A stretch of DNA of 64,000 bases from Bosea sp. AS-1 (lineage in GTDB: Bacteria > Pseudomonadota > Alphaproteobacteria > Rhizobiales > Beijerinckiaceae), in the NCBI RefSeq assembly GCF_002220095.1, contig NZ_CP022370.1, positions 1-64,000 of the forward strand, in the 5' to 3' direction. Numbering within the stretch: the stretch's first letter is position 1; every line of letters begins with the position of its first letter. Made by a program: the position numbers and the translations under genes. Shown piece by piece: positions 43,799-52,111 of the stretch. The notes below the pieces were generated by a model. It was not told the DNA's origin, searched no databases, and worked only from the letters and a program-made list of their open reading frames with translations.

Positions 43799-44239
43799 CT
43801 ATCGAGCTGTCAGCAAGCGGCACGCAAGCTCACGCTCGCCCCAGCGCGTTGAGAAGGTATCGGAGATATCGAACCAGGTCCCGTCGCTGCCGGTGCCATG
43901 GTTGGCTCCCATGCAGGAGCACTGGCATTCGTGTCCGACGGCTTCCCGACAGGCTCGCGCGCAGATCTCCTGCTCGCGATAGGGCTGGATGATATAGACC
44001 TTGCCGTAGCGCCGCAGGGCTCGATCAACGAAGTCGTTGAACCACGATTTAGGGAGCTCCCAGTAGGACTCGTCGCCGCCGAACCATTCGGGTGGCGTCC
44101 GCCGTGCGTTCTGAAGCCATTGCCGATTGTCGTCCGCGAATGGCAGCCGCACTCGTAGCTTCTCGCCACGTCCGTCGCGACGGAGAATGACCGGCACCTG
44201 CTTCTGCTTCCAGACGTAGCGAAGACCGGGCTGATCCAT
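43799..44239 (-). CDS. Conserved hypothetical Cys-rich protein
   Basis: 146 residues. Core: ESYWELPKSWFNDFVDRALR, YGKVYIIQPYREQEICARAC and HECQCSCMGANHG, with five Cys that could bind a metal, and TRWGERELACRLL at the end. Close relatives occur widely as unnamed proteins on proteobacterial mobile elements. It converges on capV; a CBASS role is not supported. Confidence 0.6.
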   Translation of the reverse strand: MDQPGLRYVWKQKQVPVILRRDGRGEKLRVRLPFADDNRQWLQNARRTPPEWFGGDESYWELPKSWFNDFVDRALRRYGKVYIIQPYREQEICARACREAVGHECQCSCMGANHGTGSDGTWFDISDTFSTRWGERELACRLLTAR

Positions 44240-44354
44240 CTGCCGATAAGCCCTCAGGTGGCCGGCGCTATCGATTTGCTGCCGCGATCGAGGATCGTCG
44301 CGACTTCATGCAGGACGCTTGCCGAATTCGTCGCACCGTCTGCCGCGGAGTCAA

Positions 44355-44981
44355 TCATCGCACGATAGCCAACTCAAAATCGTCGATGATCCCGGCCATC
44401 TCCTCGCGGCGCTCCATCATCGGCCGCACATCGCTGACGCCCAGCTTTGAGAGCGCGCGATCATAAACGGCAATGTTGGCTTCTCCGTTTAGCCGCGACT
44501 CGTAGATGATGCCGTCCGGCCGCGCATCATTGAGCCAAAAGGCGCGCGACCACTGCTGGCCAAGGCGATGGTCGCGCGCCCGCGCGGCGTCGGTCGGCAT
44601 GCGCATCTGAACGAGACCATCGCCGCGCAGATCGACGAGATAAAGGTCCGTCGTCACCACGACCTCGGCGCAGGCGTAGCGCTCGAGCTCGCCCATCTCG
44701 AACGGAATGAGCCCCGACATTCCAACGCCGGCATCGCGCAGGATCGCTTCGGCGAAGCACACTTTCATGCTGCTACCGAAATAGACCACGCCGAAGCGAT
44801 CCACTACAGCCGATCCGGCCTCCGGGGCGCTGAATCGGCTCGATCCATACCCGAAGCCGAGAGCATCCGGGTGCCGGCTCTCATAAAGCCGATACCACGG
44901 GCGCCCGGGGCCGAGCGTCGTGAGCTTGAGCCTGCGCGATGCGAAGTCGAGCGGTGGCAGATCGTGCGGTGCAGCAGTCAG
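44355..44981 (-). CDS. RES-domain toxin (module A)
   Basis: About 208 residues. RES-fold marks: WYRLYESRHPDALGFGYGSS, RFSAPEAGSAVVDRFGVVYF, SMKVCFAEAILRD and DGIIYESRLNGEANIAVYDR, with Arg, Glu and Ser at the family positions. RES toxins deplete NAD+ or ADP-ribosylate a host enzyme. In frame back to the preceding stop there is no ATG, GTG or TTG before the RES core; the best start is a CTG at 44981-44979 that overlaps the antitoxin stop (CTGA). An internal GTG at 44804 would delete the core. Confidence 0.75.
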   Translation of the reverse strand: MTAAPHDLPPLDFASRRLKLTTLGPGRPWYRLYESRHPDALGFGYGSSRFSAPEAGSAVVDRFGVVYFGSSMKVCFAEAILRDAGVGMSGLIPFEMGELERYACAEVVVTTDLYLVDLRGDGLVQMRMPTDAARARDHRLGQQWSRAFWLNDARPDGIIYESRLNGEANIAVYDRALSKLGVSDVRPMMERREEMAGIIDDFELAIVR

Positions 44982-45649
44982 GAGAAGTCACCCCTGCCGG
45001 TCGCCTTGGCGACCTCAACCGCTTCATCGACCCGGCCGGCCCGCACCGCAGCAAGGCCCGTGCTTCCGTCGAGCTCGCGATGGGCCTGCACCAGGAACCG
45101 GTACACGGCCCACGGATGGTCACCCACCGCCTGGAAAAGCTTCGGCAAGTCCGCAAGCAATCGGCCGCTGTCGTCGAGCTGCCAGCGAGGGAAACGCAGA
45201 CCGCGCTTTGGTCCTTCAAGGCCAAGGACCTCATGCCGCTTGCGCTTTCGATTGACCGTCTCGCGGGTAGCTCCGATCTCCTCGGCGAACTGATCGGCTG
45301 ACAGCATCTGCGGATCCTTCAGGATCTCGGCGACGCGCTGTGCGCCGCGAGCTGCCGCGCTGGCGAGCGCCCGATCGAGCGCGTCGCCTGTGGCCGGCGC
45401 AGCATCTTCGACCTGGACCTCAGGCGCCATCCCCGTCGATTTTAAGGTGACGGTCATCCGGACCGGCTTGCCGGTATCCTCGAACCGTTTGATCGCCTTG
45501 GCATAGGCAGACAGCACGCGCTTGGTGCGCGGGATGCTTGTCTCGGTGAACAGCGGCTCCAGCGAGGTGGCGAGGCCGACCGTCAGGTACTTTCCGCTGC
45601 GCTCGCTTCTCCTGCTGGCGGCGCTGCCCTTCTTGCGTGTTGCTGGCAT
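44978..45649 (-). CDS. Xre/MbcA/ParS-like antitoxin (module A)
   Basis: 223 residues from the ATG at 45649, with GGAGG at 45656-45660. A basic start (MPATRKKGSAASRRSERSGK) is followed by a DNA-binding part (LSADQFAEEIGATRETVNRK) and a C-terminal toxin-binding part (LFQAVGDHPWAVYRFLVQAH, GRVDEAVEVAKATG). Longer readings upstream lack a ribosome site. It precedes and overlaps the RES toxin gene, the usual order. Confidence 0.75.
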   Translation of the reverse strand: MPATRKKGSAASRRSERSGKYLTVGLATSLEPLFTETSIPRTKRVLSAYAKAIKRFEDTGKPVRMTVTLKSTGMAPEVQVEDAAPATGDALDRALASAAARGAQRVAEILKDPQMLSADQFAEEIGATRETVNRKRKRHEVLGLEGPKRGLRFPRWQLDDSGRLLADLPKLFQAVGDHPWAVYRFLVQAHRELDGSTGLAAVRAGRVDEAVEVAKATGRGDFS

Positions 45650-45845
45650 GGTGCACCTCCTGACCCGAAATATGGAGACACCCGTCACGTTCGTCAACTT
45701 CGTCAGATGCAGGCGAGGGCGAATTGCGCGAGCGGATCGCACGCATGGAAGGTGTAGGGGTCCGTGTCGTTTCTTGCTCATTGTATCGTGGGCAGCCGGT
45801 CGAGATAGCCAGTGTCGGCTAAAGTGGCTTCAAGTTGGAGATCCG

Positions 45846-46109
45846 GTGACGTACCGCTTTGTTCATGCTGCCGATATCCATCTCGACTCACCGCTGCGCT
45901 CCCTCGCGCTGCGCAATCCCGAGTGTGATTCAGCACCGAAGCTTCAACGCGATTTGACACACGAGTCGAGCGAGACCACGCAAATCTATCTTCATGCTCA
46001 CATCGCACTTAAAGAGGCAGCATTGGCAAGAGTCACGCCGATGAGCGGGCAAGGCGGCATCCGCTTTGAGCCAGACGACAAATTGCAGGCATTCTTGAAC
46101 GGGCTCTGA
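45846..46109 (+). pseudogene. Chimeric remnant: SbcD-like N-terminus joined to a tyrosine integrase C-terminus
   Basis: From the GTG at 45846 the first 26 residues (VTYRFVHAADIHLDSPLRSL) are the start of an SbcD/YhaO-type metallophosphoesterase. After about 45925 the frame continues as a tyrosine integrase tail (THESSETTQIYLHAHIALKE, with Tyr nucleophile, then RFEPDDKLQAFLNGL). Two unrelated gene ends are thus joined in frame, a deletion or recombination scar between the defence and arsenic regions. Confidence 0.65.
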
Positions 46110-46196
46110 TCGCTCAACGTCGGCTCCGGGGCGCCGATAGGTCGGGTGTCGAGCGCTTCGTGGACAAATAGTCGTGAGGTCACTGGACTCCCTCAA

Positions 46197-46220
46197 ATAT
46201 GTCGATTAGTCTCGACATAT
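46197..46220. promoter_or_regulatory. Operator at the start of the first arsR
   Basis: Perfect inverted repeat ATATGTCGA / TCGACATAT with a 6-base spacer (TTAGTC). The right arm overlaps the arsR start codon at 46219. It is the expected place for ArsR autorepression of the ars operon. Confidence 0.65.
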
Positions 46221-46575
46221 GGAAAATGAACAAGTCATCCTCGCCCTGGCGGCGCTGGCGCAGAGCACGCGCCTCGATGTCTTCCGCTTGCTGGTGACTG
46301 CGGAGCCGGAGGGTCTGCCCGCCGGTGAGGTCGCGCGCCGTCTCGAGGTTCCCCACAACACGATGTCGTCGCACTTGAGCATTCTCAGCCGGGCAGGACT
46401 CGTTCGTTCGGAGCGCTTCAGCCGCTCGATCGTCTACCGGGCCGATCTCGACGCGCTTCGATCGGCCATCGCCTTCCTCCTCAAGGATTGCTGCGGCGGC
46501 CGCCAGGAGATCTGCGCGCCGCTCCTGGCCGAGCTCGCTCCCTGCTGTCCACCGAAGGTCACGACCGATGCCTGA
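46219..46575 (+). CDS. arsR: ArsR-family repressor, first gene of the ars operon
   Basis: 118 residues. Winged helix: LAALAQSTRLDVFRLLVTAE, AGEVARRLEVPHNTMSSHLS and RAGLVRSERFSRSIVYRADL. C-terminal Cys residues (KDCCGGRQEICAPL, LAPCCPP) are candidate As(III) ligands, as in ArsR types with C-terminal sites. It overlaps the next gene by 8 bases and carries its operator on its start. Confidence 0.92.
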   Translation: MENEQVILALAALAQSTRLDVFRLLVTAEPEGLPAGEVARRLEVPHNTMSSHLSILSRAGLVRSERFSRSIVYRADLDALRSAIAFLLKDCCGGRQEICAPLLAELAPCCPPKVTTDA

Positions 46576-47095
46576 TCGCGTCCACAACGTGCTGTTCCTC
46601 TGCACGCATAACTCCGCCCGGTCGATCATGGCTGAGGCCTTGCTCAACCATCTCGGGGAAGGGCGTTTCCGAGCCTTTTCCGCCGGCAGCGAGGGCGGTC
46701 CCGGGCCGAAGCCGATGGCGCTCAAGGTGCTGGATGCCGAAGGCATCCCGACCGAGGGCCTCTCGTCGAAGACCTGGGATGTCTTCGCGAAGCCCGGCGC
46801 GCCCGACATGGATCTCGTGATCACCGTCTGCGATCAGGCGGCGGGCGAGGCCTGCCCACTTTGGCCGGGTCAGCCGATCACGGCGCATTGGGGCATCGAG
46901 GACCCGTCCAACGTCCAGGGCAGCGAGATCGAGCGCGAGCGGGCCTTCGTGACGGCGCTGCGCTATCTCAGGAACCGGATCAACGTCCTCTTGTCGCTAC
47001 CCGTTGCGAGCCTCGACGAGATGGCCTTGGCGCAGCAGGTCCGGCGGATCGGCGGCCTCGAGGGCGCGAGCGGCGGTCGCCCGGAGGTCGCGTGA
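46568..47095 (+). CDS. arsC: Arsenate reductase, thioredoxin-linked LMW-phosphatase type
   Basis: 175 residues. P-loop CxxxxxRS in NVLFLCTHNSARSIMAEALL, then FRAFSAGSEGGPGPKPMALK and LVITVCDQAAGEACPLWPG with the resolving Cys region. It reduces arsenate to arsenite. The C-terminal 40 residues (ALRYLRNRINVLLSLPVASL) are an extension usual in rhizobial members. Confidence 0.93.
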   Translation: MPDRVHNVLFLCTHNSARSIMAEALLNHLGEGRFRAFSAGSEGGPGPKPMALKVLDAEGIPTEGLSSKTWDVFAKPGAPDMDLVITVCDQAAGEACPLWPGQPITAHWGIEDPSNVQGSEIERERAFVTALRYLRNRINVLLSLPVASLDEMALAQQVRRIGGLEGASGGRPEVA

Positions 47096-47520
47096 TGGAC
47101 GTGATCATCTATCAAAACCCGGCCTGCGGGACGTCCCGGAACACCCTCGGCCTGATCCGCAATGCGGGCGTCGAGCCGCACGTCATCGAATACCTGAAGA
47201 CGCCGCCGATCCAGGCGCTGCTTAAACAGCTTCTCGACCGTGCCGGCCTGGCCGTCCGAGACATCCTGCGCGAGAAGGGAACGCCCTTCGCCGAACTCGG
47301 CCTCGGCGACCAGAGCCTAACGGATGAAGCCCTGCTCGACGCGATCGAGGCCCATCCCATCCTGATCAACCGCCCGCTGGTCGTTTCGCCCAAGGGCGTG
47401 AAGCTGTGCCGGCCGTCCGAGGCTGTTCTCTCCCTACTGCCGCCGCAGCGCGGGGAGTTCCGCAAGGAGGATGGCGAGCTCGTCGTCGATGCCTCCGGTC
47501 GCCCTGCCGCTCTCGCCTGA
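47095..47520 (+). CDS. arsC: Arsenate reductase, glutaredoxin-linked ArsC type
   Basis: 141 residues. Starts MDVIIYQNPACGTSRNTLGL with the catalytic Cys in NPACGTSR, then EYLKTPPIQALLKQLLDRAG and HPILINRPLVVSPKGVKLCR (RP in the arsenate-binding pattern). This family is unrelated to the preceding LMW-type enzyme. Its ATG overlaps the previous stop (TGATG). A longer reading upstream is not supported. Confidence 0.93.
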   Translation: MDVIIYQNPACGTSRNTLGLIRNAGVEPHVIEYLKTPPIQALLKQLLDRAGLAVRDILREKGTPFAELGLGDQSLTDEALLDAIEAHPILINRPLVVSPKGVKLCRPSEAVLSLLPPQRGEFRKEDGELVVDASGRPAALA

Positions 47521-47527
47521 GGTCACT

Positions 47528-48580
47528 ATGTCCACCTTCGAACGCTACCTGACCATCTGGGTCGCGCTGTGCATTGTCGTCGGCATCGCGCTCGGCCACG
47601 TCATGCCGGGCGTGTTCCAGGCCATCGGCGCGGCCGAGGTCGCCAAGGTCAACCTTCCCGTTGCGGTCCTGATCTGGATGATGGTCATCCCGATGCTGCT
47701 GAAGATCGACTTCGCGGCGCTCGGGCAGGTTGGCCGGCATTGGCGCGGGATCGGCGTCACCCTCTTCATCAATTGGGCCGTGAAGCCGTTCTCGATGGCG
47801 GCGCTCGGCTGGTTCTTCATCGCCTGGCTGTTCCGGCCATGGCTCCCGGCCGACCAGGTCAACAGCTACATCGCCGGGCTCATCATCCTGGCCGCGGCGC
47901 CCTGCACGGCGATGGTCTTCGTCTGGTCCAACCTGACGAAGGGCGAGCCGCATTTCACGCTCAGCCAGGTCGCGCTCAACGACGCGATCATGGTCGTCGC
48001 CTTCGCGCCGATCGTCGGCCTGCTACTGGGATTGTCGGCGATCATGGTGCCATGGGGAACGCTCGTCCTCTCGGTCGTCCTCTACATCGTCATTCCGGTG
48101 ATCGTCGCGCAACTCGTTCGTAGCCGCCTTCTGGCGAAGGGCGGACAGGCTGCGCTCGACAGGCTGCTCGGTCGCCTCGGGCCGGTTTCGCTCGTTGCCC
48201 TGCTTGCCACCCTCGTCCTGCTCTTCGGCTTCCAGGGCGAGCAGATCCTCGCCCAACCGATGGTGATCGCGCTGCTGGCGGTGCCGATCCTGATCCAGGT
48301 CTACCTGAACGCCGGGCTGGCCTACCTGCTGAACCGGATCGCCGGCGAGCAGCATTGCGTCGCGGGGCCGTCCGCGCTGATCGGCGCCTCGAACTTCTTC
48401 GAGCTCGCTGTCGCCGCGGCGATCAGCCTGTTCGGTTTCAACTCCGGAGCCGCGCTCGCCACGGTCGTCGGCGTCCTGATCGAGGTGCCGGTCATGCTCA
48501 CCGTCGTCTGGATCGTGAACCGGTCGAAGGGTTGGTACGAGCGCGGCGGCAAGGCGGCCGCAATTCCGGTCGGAGAATAA
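47528..48580 (+). CDS. acr3: Acr3 arsenite efflux permease
   Basis: 350 residues, about ten membrane segments. Conserved TM4 Cys in LIILAAAPCTAMVFVWSNLT and the PxxTxxxxxW-type pattern; C-terminal EQHCVAGPSALIGASNFFEL and ISLFGFNSGAALATVVGV. It exports As(III) made by the two reductases. ATG at 47528 chosen; it follows arsC by 7 bases. A diverged copy of its last 70 codons lies at 55955-56155. Confidence 0.95.
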   Translation: MSTFERYLTIWVALCIVVGIALGHVMPGVFQAIGAAEVAKVNLPVAVLIWMMVIPMLLKIDFAALGQVGRHWRGIGVTLFINWAVKPFSMAALGWFFIAWLFRPWLPADQVNSYIAGLIILAAAPCTAMVFVWSNLTKGEPHFTLSQVALNDAIMVVAFAPIVGLLLGLSAIMVPWGTLVLSVVLYIVIPVIVAQLVRSRLLAKGGQAALDRLLGRLGPVSLVALLATLVLLFGFQGEQILAQPMVIALLAVPILIQVYLNAGLAYLLNRIAGEQHCVAGPSALIGASNFFELAVAAAISLFGFNSGAALATVVGVLIEVPVMLTVVWIVNRSKGWYERGGKAAAIPVGE

Positions 48581-48586
48581 TTCGAT

Positions 48587-48644
48587 GTTCATGGAAATAT
48601 AGCTTGACGCTGCCTTTGGCTGACCGCATTGTATTTCCATGAAC
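48587..48644 (+). promoter_or_regulatory. Promoter and operator of the second arsR
   Basis: Perfect 13-base inverted repeats GTTCATGGAAATA (48587-48599) and TATTTCCATGAAC (48632-48644) flank TTGACG (48604-48609) and CATTGT (48627-48632), spaced by 17. The right arm contains the start codon at 48639, about 7 bases after the -10, so the message is probably leaderless. Confidence 0.65.
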
Positions 48645-48956
48645 GTCGAAGAAGCAGCGAAGCAGCTTGAGGCTCTCGGGAATCCAACCCGGTTGGAGCT
48701 CTACCGGACGCTCGTCCGGGCGGGTCACGGTGGCCTGCCCGTCAATCAGGTGCAGGAGCGTCTTGGGATCCCGGCCTCGACCTTGTCACACCACCTTCAG
48801 CGGCTGATCCGTAACGGCCTCGTCTCGCAGGAGCGTCAAGCCACCACGCTGATCTGCCGTGCTGTCTACCCTGCCATGGATGCCCTTCTCGGCTTCCTCG
48901 GCGACGAATGCTGCATCGAAGAGGGTTACTCTCGAGCGCCGGAAAAGGCCGCCTGA
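48639..48956 (+). CDS. arsR: Second ArsR-family repressor
   Basis: 105 residues. EALGNPTRLELYRTLVRAGH, VQERLGIPASTLSHHLQRLI and RNGLVSQERQATTLICRAVY form the winged helix, and GDECCIEEG near the end gives a vicinal Cys pair for metal sensing. It heads the flavoprotein-MFS part of the cluster and should repress it through the repeats that overlap its start. Confidence 0.9.
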   Translation: MNVEEAAKQLEALGNPTRLELYRTLVRAGHGGLPVNQVQERLGIPASTLSHHLQRLIRNGLVSQERQATTLICRAVYPAMDALLGFLGDECCIEEGYSRAPEKAA

Positions 48957-49012
48957 CAAGCCCTTTTTATTTGCCGAATAATTCTATCATTCTAGAAACA
49001 GTGGAAAACAGA

Positions 49013-50418
49013 ATGACCGAGCTTCCCGTCGCCGTCATCGGAGCTGGGCCAGTCGGGCTCGCTGCGGCGGCAAACCTCATCGAACGCGGCATCACGGTGA
49101 AGGTCTATGAGGCAGGCCGCGAGGCGGGGGCGAATATTCGCGCCTGGGTCATGTCAGCCTGTTCTCTCCGTGGGAGTTCAACATCTCGCCCGCGGCCCGC
49201 GACCTGCTCGCCAATGCCGGGTGGAAGGAACCGGACGGGCAGGCCTACCCGACCGGGGCCGAGCTGGTGGATAGCTATCTCGCCCCGCTGGCCGCCACGC
49301 CGTCGCTCGCCTCCGTGATCGAATACGGCGCCCGTATCGCCGCGATCGGACGCCACGGCATCGACAAGGTGGTCAGCCGCGATCGAGAGCAGCGTTCTTT
49401 CGTGCTCACTGTCGTCGGGGATGATGGGGCAACGCGGCGCGACCAGGCACGAGCGATCATCGATGCATCGGGAACCTGGACATCGCCCAACCCGATCGGC
49501 GCCGGTGGACTCGCGGTGGATGGCGAGGAGGCGCACCAGGATCGCATCGCCTACGGGATACCTGATGTATCGAGCCGCGATCGATCGACCTATGCCGGGC
49601 GGGCGACGCTCGTCATCGGTGCGGGCCACTCGGCGGCGAACGTCCTACTTGATCTCGAAGAGCTTGCGGTCGCCGAGCCCGGCACCAAGGCAATCTGGGC
49701 TACGCGCGGACGTGATCTGTCCCGGGTGTTTGGCGGCGGAGCGAATGATCAGCTTGCCGCGCGTGGCGAGCTCGGGCAGCGCCTGCACCGCCTCGTCGCG
49801 GAAGGCCGCATCGAACTGATCTCGGGCTTCGGGGCCACCGGAGTTCGTGAGGACGGCACCCACCTGTTCGTAGACGGGGAGGTCGACGGTGTTGGCCGGA
49901 CGATTGGACCGGTCGATCGCATAGTAGGCTGCACGGGTCAGCGGCCGGATTTCTCGCTGACCCGGGAGCTACGGGTCGAGTTCGATCCCTGGCTGGAAAG
50001 CGCCAAGGCGCTCGGCCCGCTGATCGATCCGAACCTGCATTCCTGCGGCTCGGTGCCGCCACATGGTCACCGCGAGCTGTCGCACCCGGAGTCGGGGTTC
50101 TACACCGTCGGAATCAAGAGCTATGGGCGGGCGCCGACTTTCCTGATGCTGACCGGCTATGAGCAAGTTCGGTCGATCGCAGCCGCGATCGCTGGCGATC
50201 TGGCTGCAGCCGATGACGTGAAACTCGTTCTGCCGGAGACCGGCGTGTGCAAGGCGGCGCCTTCGGGCGATTGCTGTGGCGGGCCGGCTCCCGCCCAGGC
50301 CAATGCCTGCTGTGTGGCGGATGCCGAGGCGAAGGCTGAAGGGCAGCCCGGCTGCGGCTGCGGACCGGCGAAGCAGCCCGAACCGGCGACGTCCTCCTGC
50401 TGCGGCAAGGCAGCGTGA
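49013..50418 (+). CDS. ArsO-like FAD/NAD(P)-binding flavoprotein with Cys-rich tail, one frameshift
   Basis: MTELPVAVIGAGPVGLAAAA is the FAD-binding GxGxxG. The frame is lost at GGG 49146-49148; one G restores AWGHVSLFSPWEFNISPAAR and a 468-residue protein. A second nucleotide site is TLVIGAGHSAANVLLDLEEL. The family (ArsO-type flavin monooxygenase) recurs in ars operons with a debated role. The last 60 residues are unusual: CCGG, ACCVADAE, GCGCGPAK and SCCGKAA, about 11 Cys, which look able to bind As(III) or metals. It overlaps the MFS gene (GTGA). Confidence 0.85.
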
Positions 50419-51590
50419 CCGAGCGGAACCGGCTGACGGTCATCTCGGCCCTGGGCGTGGTGCAGATCCTCGCCTGGGGTTCCTCCTATTATCTCCCTGC
50501 CGTCCTTGCCGCACCGATCGCGAACGACACGGGCTGGCCGTTGTCCTGGGTCGTCGGCGCGCTGTCGATCGGGTTGCTCACCGCCGGGGTCGTCGCGCCC
50601 TACATCGGTCGCGCCATCGGCGAGACGGGCGGACGACCGGTTCTGGCGACGGCGGCCATCCTCCTCGCCGCGGGGCAATTCATCCTGGGCATGGCCCCGA
50701 ACTTGCCGGTCTTCGTATTTGGATGGATCGTGCTCGGAGCTGGGATGGCCGCGGGTCTCTACGATGCGGCGTTCTCGACGCTCGGGCGTCTTTATGGCGG
50801 TACCGCTCGGTCAGCGATCACGATGCTGACGCTGTGGGGTGGTTTCGCCAGCACCGTGTGCTGGCCATTGTCGGCCTACCTCGTCGCTCATTTTGGATGG
50901 CGAGGCACCTGCTTCGCGTACGCAGCCATCCAGCTCTTGATCTCCCTCCCGGTCGTCCTTATGGCCCTTCCGAAGGCTCCACCGGAGCTTCTTAGGGCGA
51001 AGGTTGGAGGCGGTGGTCCAACAACTGAGCTGCTTCCGTCGGAGAGCCGTGCGTTCCGGCTTCTCTCCGGGATCATGATCATCGGAGGCGCCATCGGCGC
51101 GATCGTCGGCGTCCACTTGCTGACGCTGCTCCAGGCACAGGGGATCGGCCTGGCAGCGGCCGTGGCCCTCGGAGCTCTTGTTGGGCCGGCCCAGGTCGGT
51201 GGCCGCATCGTCGAAATGGCAGGCGGAGGCCGCCACCATCCGATCTGGACGATGAGCGCGGCCCTCGGCTTGATTGCTCTGGGACTTGCGATGCTGGCGC
51301 TCGGGGTTGGCCCGATCGCCCTGGCTCTGATCCTCTACGGTGCGGGGAATGGCGTCTTCTCGATCGCGAAGGGCACATTGCCGCTCGCTCAATTCGGATC
51401 CCAACGTTATGCGCCTCTCGTCGGAAAGCTCGCGCGGCCGAGCCTCATCGCGCAGGCGCTGGCGCCGACGTTGGGCGCCCTGCTGCTTGAAAAGGTTGGG
51501 TCGAGCGCGACCTACGCTGCCCTCATCCTACTGGTGACGATCAATGTCGTGCTCGGCGGATGTTTGTGGAATGCCAGCAACCGGAGATGA
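50415..51590 (+). CDS. MFS transporter of the ars cluster
   Basis: 391 residues from a GTG that overlaps the preceding stop. Twelve membrane segments are likely (VVQILAWGSSYYLPAVLAAP, WVVGALSIGLLTAGVVAPYI, LGAGMAAGLYDAAFSTLGRL, and so on). The substrate is not readable. ArsK- and ArsJ-like MFS carriers are known in ars operons and export arsenicals; coupling to the flavoprotein suggests the same theme. Confidence 0.82.
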   Translation: MTERNRLTVISALGVVQILAWGSSYYLPAVLAAPIANDTGWPLSWVVGALSIGLLTAGVVAPYIGRAIGETGGRPVLATAAILLAAGQFILGMAPNLPVFVFGWIVLGAGMAAGLYDAAFSTLGRLYGGTARSAITMLTLWGGFASTVCWPLSAYLVAHFGWRGTCFAYAAIQLLISLPVVLMALPKAPPELLRAKVGGGGPTTELLPSESRAFRLLSGIMIIGGAIGAIVGVHLLTLLQAQGIGLAAAVALGALVGPAQVGGRIVEMAGGGRHHPIWTMSAALGLIALGLAMLALGVGPIALALILYGAGNGVFSIAKGTLPLAQFGSQRYAPLVGKLARPSLIAQALAPTLGALLLEKVGSSATYAALILLVTINVVLGGCLWNASNRR

Positions 51591-51673
51591 TAAACGTCGC
51601 ACTCATTCTAGGATTGCGAGCTTGGATGCTCCCGTCCTGTTGGAGTCCAGCGTGCTCGCAACACGGCACTTGA

Positions 51674-51701
51674 TGTGCGCATGAGTGTGCATATATTGTG
51701 C
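51674..51701. promoter_or_regulatory. Three TGTGC repeats before toxin-antitoxin module B
   Basis: TGTGC at 51674, 51686 and 51697, spaced 12 and 11 bases, roughly one helical turn. They end 23 bases before the antitoxin start in an otherwise AT-richer patch (CATATATT). Likely operator for antitoxin autoregulation. Confidence 0.45.
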
Positions 51702-51724
51702 GGGAATGGTAGCGGAGTTTAACC

Positions 51725-52111
51725 ATGGCACATGCTGAGAGACTTGGTCCGGCGATTGTGTCGGGCTTTATGCAGAAGCTGCAGGAACCGAAGACCCCCT
51801 ATATTTCTCCAGGGCGCTTCTCGAAGGTGCTGGGCATCCAGGTTTCCAGCCTGGCAAAAATGACAGGCGTTCATCGGAACACGCTTCGCAAGCCAAGCTC
51901 GGAGAGGCTTCAAGGTCGGTTTCGCGAGATGGCAAAGGTCATAACGGCCGCAGCTGAACTCGCAGGCGATCTCGACAAGGCGATTTATTGGTTCATGAAT
52001 GAACCGATTTCCGACTACGATCATAAAACGGCTGCGGAACTGGTCGCCGAAGGTCATAGCGAAGCTGTATTGAGGTATCTGCAAGCCCTCGAAATCGGAG
52101 CGAGCGGATGA
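51725..52111 (+). CDS. Xre/MbcA/ParS-type antitoxin (module B)
   Basis: 128 residues. HTH-like part (SPGRFSKVLGIQVSSLAKMT, GVHRNTLRKPSSERLQ) and the C-terminal MbcA/ParS part (GDLDKAIYWFMNEPISDYDH, KTAAELVAEGHSEAVLRYLQ). Overlaps the toxin gene by 4 bases. It should neutralise the RES toxin and repress the pair. Confidence 0.88.
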   Translation: MAHAERLGPAIVSGFMQKLQEPKTPYISPGRFSKVLGIQVSSLAKMTGVHRNTLRKPSSERLQGRFREMAKVITAAAELAGDLDKAIYWFMNEPISDYDHKTAAELVAEGHSEAVLRYLQALEIGASG

